Shown here piece by piece: positions 1 to 6,877 of a stretch of DNA of 9,876 nucleotides. The stretch lies in assembly GCA_937960755.1 (NCBI GenBank), contig CALGOL010000289.1, forward strand, positions 1-9,876. Direction: 5' to 3'. Each line of letters opens with the position of its first letter. The stretch's first letter is position 1. The DNA comes from an uncultured Azospirillum sp. GTDB taxonomy: Bacteria > Pseudomonadota > Alphaproteobacteria > Azospirillales > Azospirillaceae. The notes below the pieces were generated by a model that was not told the DNA's origin, made no database searches, and was given only the letters and a program-made list of their open reading frames with translations. Made by a program: the position numbers and the translations under genes.

Positions 1-1124
1 AAGGCCGCCATGATCGGCAGCGAGGTGCCGTCGTCGGCCAAGCCGACCGCGGCGCCAACCGCCGCCGCCGCCGCCATTTGCACGAAACCCATCAGCGAGG
101 ACGCCAGTCCGGCCATAGTGGGATAGTTCGCCACCGCGCCGGCGGAGGCGTTGGGCATGGTGAGACCCGCGCCGAAGATAAACAGTCCCATCGGGGCGAT
201 GATGGAGACGACATGCATTTCACCCGCCAGCGCCAGCGCCAGGCCGATCACGCCGCCGGTCAACGACAAAACCGAACCGACGCGAATCATGCGGACAAAG
301 CCGAAGCGTCCCGACAGCTTGCCGGCGGAAAATGAGCCGCCCATGAACGACGCCACCACCATGGCGAAGCACAAAGCATATTGCGTCGGCGACAGGCCAA
401 GACCGGTCACCAGCAAGAACGACGAACCGGAGATAAAAGCGAACATGCCGCAAAAAACCGCGGCGGTGGCGCAAACGAAGCCGAGATAAGCGCGGTCGCG
501 CAGCAAGGTCAGATAGTTGGCGGCCATGCGGCCGGGGCGCAGCGCATGCGGATCGCGATGCTGGTTGCTTTCCCCAAGCATGCGGACGGCGAACAACCCC
601 AACACCGCGGCGAAAATCGACAGAAAAACGAAATTGGCGCGCCAGCCGATATGTTCGGTCAGCACGCCGCCGAACAGCGGCCCGACCGCGGGGGCGACCG
701 CCATGGCCGTCGCCATATAGGCCAGCACCGACGCCGCCCGGTCGCGACCGAAAACGTCGCGCACCACCGCGCGCCCCACCACCGGGCCGACACAGCCGCC
801 CAGCGCCTGGAAAAACCGCGCCGCGATCAAGGCGTCGATGCTCGGCGCCAGCGCGCAGGCGACCGTGGCGACAAAATAAACCGCCATGCCGCCCAATATC
901 ACCGGTCGGCGGCCGAAACGGTCGGAAAGCGGGCCGTAGACCAGTTGGGATACGGCGAAACCGGCCATGAACACCGAAAGCGTTAGCTGGACGGTCGAAA
1001 CGTCGGCGCCGAATACGGTCACCAGCACCGGCAAGGACGGCAGGTAAAGATCGGTGGAAAGCGGCCCGATAGCGACAAGGGCGGTGAGCAGGATTCGCAA
1101 ACCCGGAGAATCGACGACGGGCAT
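1..1124 (-). CDS. Bcr/CflA-family MFS multidrug efflux transporter (C-terminus off window)
   Basis: This is an inner-membrane major facilitator of the Bcr/CflA drug:H+ antiporter type, expected to export small toxic compounds using the proton gradient. The frame is open from an ATG at 1124 to the window edge, giving 374 residues. Family members are about 400 long, so only the last few tens of residues are missing. Visible marks are the loop 2-3 motif GPLSDRFGRRP (residues 64-74), ARFFQALGG (about 102-110) followed by GRAVVRD (117-123), then APAVGPLFGG, and late in the protein GAGLTMPNASAGA and AGLASSLMGF, all typical of this subfamily. The first hydrophobic segment includes GPLSTDLYLPSLP, also typical. 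The start is chosen because the conserved N-terminus begins there; a weak GAAAG lies just upstream. It is divergent from the histidine kinase. The substrate cannot be told from sequence. Confidence 0.93.
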   Translation of the reverse strand, partial: MPVVDSPGLRILLTALVAIGPLSTDLYLPSLPVLVTVFGADVSTVQLTLSVFMAGFAVSQLVYGPLSDRFGRRPVILGGMAVYFVATVACALAPSIDALIAARFFQALGGCVGPVVGRAVVRDVFGRDRAASVLAYMATAMAVAPAVGPLFGGVLTEHIGWRANFVFLSIFAAVLGLFAVRMLGESNQHRDPHALRPGRMAANYLTLLRDRAYLGFVCATAAVFCGMFAFISGSSFLLVTGLGLSPTQYALCFAMVVASFMGGSFSAGKLSGRFGFVRMIRVGSVLSLTGGVIGLALALAGEMHVVSIIAPMGLFIFGAGLTMPNASAGAVANYPTMAGLASSLMGFVQMAAAAAVGAAVGLADDGTSLPIMAA

Positions 1125-1228
1125 GAAACTTTCGCAAAGCAAGATGGTTATGTCAGGGGCGTCATGCTTCCCGCAAACGCAACAACGCACAAGCAGGGAA
1201 ACCGCAAAGCTGCCAAGCGGATCGCGGC

Positions 1229-1243
1229 GATGCGCCCCGCATC
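1229..1243. repeat. Perfect inverted repeat (6-bp stem, 3-base loop)
   Basis: GATGCG, a CCC spacer and CGCATC form a perfect stem. It lies about 105 bases upstream of the transporter start. In a minus-strand transcript it would fold in the 5' leader and cover an ATG at 1242-1240. It could be a regulator's operator, a leader hairpin or chance; the sequence alone does not decide. Confidence 0.4.
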
Positions 1244-1266
1244 CCCCAAAAAAGCCCGAAGCGTAA

Positions 1267-1283
1267 AAAAGCGTCACGCTTTT
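1267..1283. repeat. Perfect inverted repeat, terminator-like on the minus strand
   Basis: AAAAGCG, a TCA spacer and CGCTTTT form a perfect 7-bp stem. On the minus strand the stem ends in six consecutive T (plus-strand A run 1265-1270), so it reads as a short intrinsic terminator. On the plus strand the T run is only four. A terminator between divergent genes is unexpected. It could stop antisense or leader transcription toward the transporter, be a leftover from a lost gene, or be a protein-binding palindrome instead. Confidence 0.4.
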
Positions 1284-1307
1284 GTAAAACAAGACGGTTT
1301 TGTTATT

Positions 1308-1336
1308 TTGATTGCATACGATCGCTAAAATAAAAT
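1308..1336 (+). promoter_or_regulatory. Sigma-70-like promoter for the histidine kinase gene
   Basis: A TTGATT box at 1308-1313 and a TAAAAT box at 1331-1336 are separated by exactly 17 bases, matching the housekeeping consensus at 4 of 6 and 5 of 6 positions in an AT-rich stretch. Transcription would begin near 1343, leaving a leader of about 137 bases before the ATG at 1480. This is a pattern match only; no start site is known. Confidence 0.5.
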
Positions 1337-1466
1337 CACTGTACTTTATAAATTAGTCCATTTGTCGCATCGGAACGCTAAGTCAGCGCTTGCATGGCGT
1401 TGTTTATTCAATTACTGTTCGAGTCGAAACTTTAAAGCTTTACAGCCGGCTGGCGGCGCTAAGGCC

Positions 1467-1472
1467 AGGAGA
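1467..1472 (+). promoter_or_regulatory. Ribosome binding site deciding the kinase start
   Basis: AGGAGA is a strong Shine-Dalgarno match, spaced seven bases before the ATG at 1480. It favours this start over the in-frame TTG at 1390. Confidence 0.8.
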
Positions 1473-1479
1473 TCGAACG

Positions 1480-2574
1480 ATGCGCAACGCATGCATCAAT
1501 AGTTTTCAGGCGCTGGACGTCGTTCCAGCGCAGATATGCGTTTTAGATCAACATGGCCTGATTCGGTACGTCAATCGTCGTTGGCGGGAGTTCGCCGGCG
1601 ACAACGCTTATGCTGGCGGCGATTTTGAGGGCGTCAGTTATTTGAGCATCTGCGCCGCAGCCGAAGGGGTCGAAGCGCCGGTCGCCGATTCGTTCGGTCG
1701 GCGGTTGAAGTCCATGCTGTTCGAGCGACGGGAAAAGGAATTTTCGGTCGTCTATCCGTGCCACGCGCCGCATGTCCGTCGCTGGTTCAAAGCGACAGCG
1801 CACGCGGTGGACGAAGGCGCCGTCGTCGCCCACACCGACATCACGGAAGAGTATAATCGGCTGGAGACGGAATCGCGGCTGCTGACCTCGGCTGGATTGA
1901 TTCACGATCTGCGCTCGCCGCTCAACGCCGTCATCGGTTTCGCCGATCTGTCATTGCAAATCGTGAGAAACGACGAACGGGCGCGGGCGCTGCTGGAATC
2001 GTTGCGCCAAATCCGGCAAGCCGGCGGCCGCATGCTGGACTTGGTCAACGAATTGTTAGACTACGCCGAGGAAACCCGCGGCGGCGACCCGACGCGCGAA
2101 GCGCCGTTTTCGCTGGAGCGATTGGCGGACGAAGTGGCGACCCTCAGCCAAATGGCGGCGGCGCGCAGCGGCGTACGGATCAAACTTGAATGCGACCCCC
2201 GCCTAAAACTGCTCGGGGAAGAGCGGGCGATGTGGAAGCTGTTGCAAAATCTCGTCTCCAACGCCGTGAAGTACAACCGTCCCAACGGCGAAGTGCGAGT
2301 ATTCACCGACGTCAACCGCTCCGGCGGCATTGAGGTTATTGTACAGGATTCCGGCATCGGCATGCCGTCTGACCGCATCGGCGAGATGTTTTGTCCCTTC
2401 GTGCGAGCGGACAACGTACGCCGCAACGGGGATATTCCGGGCGCCGGTTTGGGGTTGGCGTTGGTGCGGGAAATCGCGTTGCGGCACGACGGCATGCTGC
2501 GCGTCTCCTCCGCCCATGGGGCCGGAACCTCCGTCGCCGCGGTGTTCCCTTCCTGGCGCTCGGTGACCTGCTGA
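1480..2574 (+). CDS. Soluble PAS-domain sensor histidine kinase (orphan)
   Basis: A 364-residue two-component sensor kinase. An N-terminal PAS-like region spans about residues 12-120, with VLDQHGLIRYVNRRWREFAG near the start. A HisKA dimerisation domain carries the phospho-accepting His142 in IHDLRSPLNAVIGF. An HATPase domain follows with the N box (LLQNLVSNAVKYN, 254-266), the G1 box DSGIGM (290-295) and the G2 box GAGLGLAL (321-328). All catalytic motifs look intact. There is no signal peptide or membrane segment, so it should sense something in the cytoplasm. The start at 1480 is chosen for the AGGAGA at 1467-1472, seven bases upstream; an in-frame TTG at 1390 would add 30 residues but has no such support. 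No response regulator is adjacent, so its partner and signal are unknown. Confidence 0.92.
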   Translation: MRNACINSFQALDVVPAQICVLDQHGLIRYVNRRWREFAGDNAYAGGDFEGVSYLSICAAAEGVEAPVADSFGRRLKSMLFERREKEFSVVYPCHAPHVRRWFKATAHAVDEGAVVAHTDITEEYNRLETESRLLTSAGLIHDLRSPLNAVIGFADLSLQIVRNDERARALLESLRQIRQAGGRMLDLVNELLDYAEETRGGDPTREAPFSLERLADEVATLSQMAAARSGVRIKLECDPRLKLLGEERAMWKLLQNLVSNAVKYNRPNGEVRVFTDVNRSGGIEVIVQDSGIGMPSDRIGEMFCPFVRADNVRRNGDIPGAGLGLALVREIALRHDGMLRVSSAHGAGTSVAAVFPSWRSVTC

Positions 2575-2589
2575 ACGGCCGCCGCCCGG

Positions 2590-3189
2590 TTACTGCTCGC
2601 CAGGGGTGAAAAGATAGGCGAAGGACGGAAACAGGCCGACATCGACCTCCACCGACGACAAGGCGTAACCGTCGGGGCGAAACGCTTCCGCCGCTTCGTC
2701 GATGTCCAGCAGCGCCAGCAACAGCGCGCGTTCAATCGCCCCGATCAAACCGGCGCCGTCGACGTCGTCGGCGATGCGGCGGCGGATCGCCTCTTCCTCC
2801 TCGTCGGAAGCGATGCGGCGCACGTCCAGCGACAATGATATTTCCGGGTCCAACCCGCCGGCCACCCGCACTTCCGCCACGGAAAAACCCGCCTCCCCCA
2901 CCAGACGCTGAAAGCGGGCGAGGTCGCTTTTCAAAGTTTCGGCGAATGCGCGCTTTTCGCTCGCCAGAACGGATTCGGCTTCACCCAGCCAGCCGCCAAA
3001 CCACGAACCCAACCACGACCCGGCGGCGATAAACGGCTGCTCGACCGCGGCGACCGCCGCTTGCGACCAGCTTTGCGGCGCGGGCGGCGGCGGCGGCTGA
3101 TCTTTAGAAGCGCCGGCGAGCGCCGGAACGGCAAGAACGGATAACATTGCGCCGACGCGCGCGGCGCGCCCCAGTCGTTTCACCGTCAT
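2590..3189 (-). CDS. Exported protein of unknown function
   Basis: I do not recognise this 199-residue protein. The ATG at 3189 is chosen because it is followed at once by a classic Sec signal peptide (basic MTVKRLGRAAR, hydrophobic core, likely cleavage after ALA at about residue 25) and is preceded by a GGGGGAAAG ribosome site. A longer frame from a TTG at 3261 would bury the signal. The mature part opens with a proline run (QPPPPPAP), then a Trp/Gly-rich segment with SWLGSWFGGWLG at about 58-69. It continues as a soluble alpha/beta-looking region with an acidic stretch SDEEEEA near 128-134. There is no cysteine in the mature protein, so it is not an obvious thioredoxin substrate. It lies 82 bases downstream of the TlpA-like gene on the same strand and may share its transcript. 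It ends 15 bases from the kinase stop, convergently. A periplasmic location is inference. Confidence 0.8.
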   Translation of the reverse strand: MTVKRLGRAARVGAMLSVLAVPALAGASKDQPPPPPAPQSWSQAAVAAVEQPFIAAGSWLGSWFGGWLGEAESVLASEKRAFAETLKSDLARFQRLVGEAGFSVAEVRVAGGLDPEISLSLDVRRIASDEEEEAIRRRIADDVDGAGLIGAIERALLLALLDIDEAAEAFRPDGYALSSVEVDVGLFPSFAYLFTPGEQ

Positions 3190-3208
3190 CGCAGCTTTCC
3201 CCCCGAAA

Positions 3209-3220
3209 CTGTGCGCACAG
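3209..3220. repeat. 12-bp perfect palindrome upstream of the exported-protein gene
   Basis: CTGTGCGCACAG sits in the gap between the thioredoxin stop and the start of the exported-protein gene, ending about 20 bases before that ATG. It could be an operator, but palindromes this short also occur by chance in GC-rich DNA. Confidence 0.3.
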
Positions 3221-3271
3221 CAAGCGGCAGTGTACGCGCGCGCCAGGGGAAACGCCACCAAACAGCTTGAA

Positions 3272-3820
3272 TCAACGGATGTTCAGCCGCGCTTTGACCG
3301 CTTCCGCCACTTCGGCCGAATCCCATTCGGCCGGACCTTCGTAACGCGCCACTTCGCGCCCTTGCGCATCCACTAAAATAGTGGTGGGCAAGCCGCGCGC
3401 TTGCAGGGTTTGCAGCGACTCCGCCCGCGGGTCCACCAGCGTCTTCAAACCCGTAATGCCGGTTTTGGCGAAAAACGCCCCCACCGCATAAGCGCCGCCG
3501 CGGTCCACCGACAGCGTCACCACCGCCGCGCTCTCCCCCAGCAGGTTTTGCAGATTAACCAGCGCCGGCAGTTCTTTGACGCAAGGCGCGCACCATGTCG
3601 CCCACAGATTGACCACCGCCGGCTTGCCGGCGGGCAACGCCTTGGCCAGTGTCGTCGGCTCGCCTTCCATCGTCATGACGTCGGTTTGCGGCAACGGCTG
3701 GGGCGGTTCAATGTCCACAAAGGTCTTGATCCCGGCGGCGCCGGCAGGGGCGGTTGCGGCCAGATTCGCCAAAATCATTGCGGCGAAGGCCAAAGTCCGC
3801 ATACTCCAAACGCTCGACAT
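3272..3820 (-). CDS. TlpA-like periplasmic thiol:disulfide oxidoreductase
   Basis: A 182-residue protein of the TlpA/ResA thioredoxin group, which reduce disulfides in the periplasm, often for cytochrome c or cytochrome oxidase assembly. It has an N-terminal hydrophobic signal (about residues 8-29, ending in APAGAA). The thioredoxin fold carries the active site WCAPC (76-80; Cys77 and Cys80) after VVNLWAT, and the cis-proline loop GLPTT (Pro145). The start at 3820 is preceded by AGGGAG; a second in-frame ATG six codons later is also possible and would keep the signal. No cytochrome biogenesis gene is nearby, so its target cannot be assigned. It diverges from argH with 37 bases between the two start codons, and its likely transcript partner is the unknown exported protein downstream. 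Confidence 0.9.
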   Translation of the reverse strand: MSSVWSMRTLAFAAMILANLAATAPAGAAGIKTFVDIEPPQPLPQTDVMTMEGEPTTLAKALPAGKPAVVNLWATWCAPCVKELPALVNLQNLLGESAAVVTLSVDRGGAYAVGAFFAKTGITGLKTLVDPRAESLQTLQARGLPTTILVDAQGREVARYEGPAEWDSAEVAEAVKARLNIR

Positions 3821-3857
3821 CGCATCACTCTCCCTTTAGCCCGGATCGCCAGACGCC

Positions 3858-5300
3858 ATGAGCGCCGCTGAAACCGAAAACCAAACCGCTCCCGACCAAA
3901 CCGGCCAAAGCCAAGCCGCCGGCGCCAGCCAGATGTGGGGCGGGCGCTTCGCCCGCGGCCCCTCGGCCATTATGGAGGCGATCAACGCCTCCATCGGCTT
4001 CGACAAGCGGCTTTACGCCCAAGATATCGCCGGCTCCAAGGCGCACGCCGCCATGCTGGCCGCCCAAGGCGTCATTACGGCCGAAGATAACCGGGAAATC
4101 CAGCGCGGCCTTGACGCCGTGCAAGCGGAAATCGAGGCGGGCGCCTTCGTTTTCAAGACCGAGCTGGAAGACATTCACATGAACGTCGAGGCGCGGCTGG
4201 CCGAATTGATCGGCGAACCGGCCAAGCGGCTGCACACCGCGCGCTCGCGCAACGATCAGGTGGCGACCGATTTCAAGCTGTGGGTGCGCGACGCCATCGA
4301 CCGGCTGGAAGGCGGCTTGAAGAGCCTGCAAGCGGCGATGATCGATCTGGCCGAAAAGCATACGGATACCGTTATGCCGGGCTTCACCCATTTGCAGGCC
4401 GCCCAGCCGGTCACCTTCGGCCATCACCTGTTGGCCTATGTCGAAATGCTGGGTCGCGACCGCGGTCGGCTGCGCGACGCCCGCGCCCGGCTCAACGAAT
4501 GCCCGCTGGGCTCTGCGGCGTTGGCCGGAACGCCCTACCCCATCGACCGCAAGTTGACCGCCAAGGCGCTGGGCTTTGATCGGCCGACCGCCAATTCGCT
4601 GGACGCGGTTTCCGACCGCGACTTCGCGCTGGAGTATCTGGCCGCCGCCGCCATCTGCGCGACCCACCTGTCGCGGCTTGCGGAGGAAATCGTCGTCTGG
4701 TGTTCCGTGCAGTTCCGCTTCATCCGGCTGTCGGACGCTTTCACCAGCGGCTCGTCGATCATGCCGCAAAAGAAGAACCCCGACGCGGCCGAACTGGTGC
4801 GCGCCAAGGCCGGTCGCGTCGTCGGCGCGCTGGCCGGCCTGCTGATCGTCATGAAGGGCCTGCCCTTGGCCTATTCCAAGGACATGCAGGAAGACAAGGA
4901 GCCGGTGTTCGAAACGGACGACACCATGGGCCTGTGCGTCGCCGCGATGGAAGGCATGATCCGCGACATGACCCCCGACGCCGCCTCGATGCGCCGGGCG
5001 GCTGAACGCGGCTTCCTCACCGCCACCGACTTCGCCGATTGGCTGGTTCAGCGCCTCAACGTGCCGTTCCGCGAGGCGCACCACATCACCGGCCGCGCCG
5101 TCAAGCTGGCGGACGACCGGGCTTGCGGGTTGGCCGATCTGCCGCTGGCCGATTTGCAGGCCGTCGAGCCCCGCATCACCGAGGAGGTTTACGCCGTGCT
5201 GTCCATTGAAGCCTCGGTCGCCGCCCGCACGTCGGAAGGCGGCGCATCCCCGGTGCGGGTCAAGGAGGCGGTCGCCGCCGCCAAGGAGCGTTTCCTGTGA
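3858..5300 (+). CDS. argH: Argininosuccinate lyase
   Basis: This cytoplasmic enzyme cleaves argininosuccinate to arginine and fumarate, the last step of arginine synthesis. The 480-residue protein has the full family signature GSSIMPQKKNPD (298-309), which includes the catalytic serine loop, along with ARSRNDQ (128-134) and MPGFTHLQ with His178. The end, GGASPVRVKEAV, is also typical. The conserved core begins at MWGGRF (residue 26). The preceding 25 polar residues are a low-complexity extension of the kind alphaproteobacterial ArgH proteins often have. The start could therefore be 3858 or, less likely, the ATG at 3933; neither has a strong ribosome site. Its stop overlaps the next gene's GTG by four bases, so translation of the two is probably coupled. 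It is the first gene of an operon with the lipoprotein and lysA. Confidence 0.97.
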   Translation: MSAAETENQTAPDQTGQSQAAGASQMWGGRFARGPSAIMEAINASIGFDKRLYAQDIAGSKAHAAMLAAQGVITAEDNREIQRGLDAVQAEIEAGAFVFKTELEDIHMNVEARLAELIGEPAKRLHTARSRNDQVATDFKLWVRDAIDRLEGGLKSLQAAMIDLAEKHTDTVMPGFTHLQAAQPVTFGHHLLAYVEMLGRDRGRLRDARARLNECPLGSAALAGTPYPIDRKLTAKALGFDRPTANSLDAVSDRDFALEYLAAAAICATHLSRLAEEIVVWCSVQFRFIRLSDAFTSGSSIMPQKKNPDAAELVRAKAGRVVGALAGLLIVMKGLPLAYSKDMQEDKEPVFETDDTMGLCVAAMEGMIRDMTPDAASMRRAAERGFLTATDFADWLVQRLNVPFREAHHITGRAVKLADDRACGLADLPLADLQAVEPRITEEVYAVLSIEASVAARTSEGGASPVRVKEAVAAAKERFL

Positions 5301-5569
5301 GCCGCGCTTTACTGACCGTCGCGGCGCTGGCGGCCGCACTGGCCGTCTCCGGTTGCGGCAAGAAACCGAAGTTCGTCGATCCGCCGCAAGGCAAGGAAAA
5401 CGACCAGTTTCCCCGCACCTATCCGGCGCCGCAGTCTGTCGATCCCTCGGCCAAGCCGCCGCCGCCGCCGAAGGATCCTGGCCCCAATCTGGGCTCGCCC
5501 AACGCCGGCGCGTCGCCCGACGACCCGCCCTCCCCCCTGCCCACCGTTGGAGGCTTCCGCTTCCCATGA
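5297..5569 (+). CDS. Small LptM/YifL-like lipoprotein
   Basis: A 90-residue lipoprotein. The first 20 residues are a lipoprotein signal with the lipobox VSGC, so Cys20 would be acylated. The mature protein starts CGKKPKFVDPP, resembling the CG(K/L)KGPL-x-PP start of the LptM (YifL) family. The rest is disordered and proline-rich, with PPPPPKDPG near the middle and no folded domain in view. Its GTG start overlaps the argH stop (GTGA) and its stop overlaps the lysA start (ATGA), so all three are likely translated together. In enterobacteria LptM assists oxidative maturation of the LPS translocon LptDE; whether this divergent relative does so is inference. The position between argH and lysA is a recurrent alphaproteobacterial arrangement. 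Confidence 0.85.
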   Translation: MSRALLTVAALAAALAVSGCGKKPKFVDPPQGKENDQFPRTYPAPQSVDPSAKPPPPPKDPGPNLGSPNAGASPDDPPSPLPTVGGFRFP

Positions 5570-6834
5570 CCGGTTTCAACTATCTAAACGGCGCCCTGCA
5601 CGCGGAGGGCGTCGATCTCGCGGCGTTGGCGACTGAGGTCGGCACGCCGTTCTATTGCTATTCCACCGCGGCGCTGGAGGCGAACTATCGCGCCTACGCC
5701 GACGCCTTCGCCGGGCAGAACGTCGGCTTCTGCTTTGCGCTGAAAGCCAATTCCAGCCAAGCGGTGATTCGCACCCTGGCCAAGCTGGGAGCCGGGGCCG
5801 ACGTGGTGTCGGGGGGCGAAATGGCCCGCGCGCTGGCGGCGGGAATCCCGCCGTCGCGCATCGTGTTTTCTGGCGTCGGCAAGACCGGCGACGAACTGCG
5901 CGCCGCGCTCGCCGCCGGCATTCACCAGATCAACGTCGAATCCATCCCCGAGTTGGAGGCGCTGAGCGCCGTCGCCGCGGAAATGGGCGTGACGGCCGAC
6001 GTCGCCTTGCGGGTCAATCCCGACGTCGACGCCAAGACCCACGCCAAGATTTCCACCGGCAAGAAGGAAAACAAGTTCGGCATCGACTGGGATCATGCGG
6101 TGGAGACCTACCGCCGCGCCGCGTCCTTGCCGGGGGTTCGCCCGGTCTCGGTGGCGGTGCATATCGGCTCGCAATTGACCGATTTGGAGCCGTTCCGCGC
6201 CGCTTACGACAAGGTGACGGAACTGGTGCGCACCTTGCGCGCCGAAGGGATCAATATCGAACGGCTCGACCTCGGCGGCGGCTTGGGCATTCGCTATAAG
6301 GATGAGACCCCGCCGCCCAAGGCCGATTACGCCCGCATGGTGCAGGCGGTGACCGGCAATCTGGGGTGCGCGGTGACGCTGGAGCCGGGGCGCTCGCTGG
6401 TGGCCGAAGCCGGCGTGCTGGTCGCCCGCGTCGTCTATGTCAAGCAGGGGCTGCACCGCCGTTTCCTGATCCTCGACGCGGCGATGAACGATTTGATCCG
6501 CCCGGCGCTCTATGAGGCCTACCACCCGATCCTGCCGCTGAAGGAGCCGGCGGCCCACGCCAAGCAGACGACGTTCGACGTCGTCGGCCCGGTGTGCGAA
6601 AGCGGCGACACCTTCGCCCTGCATCGCAAGCTGCCGGCCGATCTGGCGGCGGGCGATCTGGTGGCGTTCGGCTGCGCCGGGGCCTATGGCGCGGTGATGT
6701 CGTCGACCTACAACTCCCGCCCGCTGGTCCCCGAAGTGGTGGTCAACGGCGCGCGCTGGGCCGTCACCCGCCGCCGCCCGACCATTGAGGAAATGATCCA
6801 GGCGGAGACTTTGCCCGACTGGCTGGAGGGCTGA
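5566..6834 (+). CDS. lysA: Diaminopimelate decarboxylase
   Basis: This PLP enzyme decarboxylates meso-diaminopimelate to L-lysine, the last step of lysine synthesis, in the cytoplasm. The protein is 422 residues, normal for the family. It has a fold-III alanine racemase-type barrel with PLP-binding Lys60 in FCFALKANS, then VAVHIGSQ (196-203), LDLGGGLGI (234-242) and the phosphate-binding EPGRS (273-277). The C-terminal barrel follows with GPVCESGDTFA (active-site Cys344) and GAYGAVMSSTYNSRP with Tyr374. The frame is open further upstream to 5206, but the ATG at 5566 begins the conserved protein and overlaps the lipoprotein stop. A GGAGG at 5549-5553 lies 12 bases away, rather distant, which fits translational coupling with the gene before. 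Confidence 0.97.
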   Translation: MTGFNYLNGALHAEGVDLAALATEVGTPFYCYSTAALEANYRAYADAFAGQNVGFCFALKANSSQAVIRTLAKLGAGADVVSGGEMARALAAGIPPSRIVFSGVGKTGDELRAALAAGIHQINVESIPELEALSAVAAEMGVTADVALRVNPDVDAKTHAKISTGKKENKFGIDWDHAVETYRRAASLPGVRPVSVAVHIGSQLTDLEPFRAAYDKVTELVRTLRAEGINIERLDLGGGLGIRYKDETPPPKADYARMVQAVTGNLGCAVTLEPGRSLVAEAGVLVARVVYVKQGLHRRFLILDAAMNDLIRPALYEAYHPILPLKEPAAHAKQTTFDVVGPVCESGDTFALHRKLPADLAAGDLVAFGCAGAYGAVMSSTYNSRPLVPEVVVNGARWAVTRRRPTIEEMIQAETLPDWLEG

Positions 6835-6842
6835 CGGGGGGC

Positions 6843-6871
6843 TTATCGGCGCGGCGGCGGCGCGCTATATC
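6843..6871 (+). promoter_or_regulatory. Weak promoter candidate directly in front of the threonine dehydratase
   Basis: TTATCG at 6843-6848 and TATATC at 6866-6871 are 17 bases apart. The predicted transcription start falls at or next to the ATG at 6878, which would give a leaderless mRNA. Both boxes are imperfect, so this is tentative; read-through from lysA, 43 bases upstream, is the alternative. Confidence 0.25.
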
Positions 6872-6877
6872 GTTTCG

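Larger units (their letters stand above)
1125..1479. other. 355-base divergent intergenic region
   Basis: This is the gap between the leftward transporter and the rightward histidine kinase. The half nearer the kinase is clearly more AT-rich than the rest of the window. It contains two perfect inverted repeats (1229-1243 and 1267-1283), a sigma-70-like promoter pointing at the kinase (1308-1336), and two short palindromes in the kinase leader: TTCGAGTCGAA at 1418-1428 and TAAAGCTTTA at 1433-1442. On the minus strand two small reading frames precede the transporter, 26 codons from 1242 and 5 codons from 1165. Neither has a convincing ribosome binding site. I see no convincing gene in this stretch. 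Confidence 0.7.

Noticed and set aside
220..1137. A 305-codon minus-strand frame overlapping the transporter
   Set aside because: It is the shifted frame of the Bcr/CflA transporter. The true frame carries the family motifs and runs off the left edge.
1162..1242. A 26-codon minus-strand leader peptide before the transporter
   Set aside because: No usable ribosome site precedes the ATG and the peptide has no run of one amino acid that would suggest attenuation; kept only as a remark in the hairpin finding.
1390..1479. A TTG start at 1390 extending the histidine kinase by 30 residues
   Set aside because: The ATG at 1480 has a strong AGGAGA seven bases upstream, whereas the extension adds no recognisable sequence and no ribosome site was seen.
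3825..5579. A 584-codon open frame antisense to argH and the lipoprotein gene
   Set aside because: argH has full family signatures in the other direction. The antisense product is low-complexity, rich in Gly, Arg, Gln and His, and shows no recognisable domain; long antisense frames are common in GC-rich genes.
5584..6624. A 346-codon open frame antisense to lysA
   Set aside because: It is a frame shadow of lysA with biased His/Arg/Gly composition and no motif or ribosome site.
6846..6864. GC-rich GCGC...GCGC repeat after lysA as a terminator
   Set aside because: The stem is only four base pairs and no T-run follows; it looks like simple GGC-repeat sequence.
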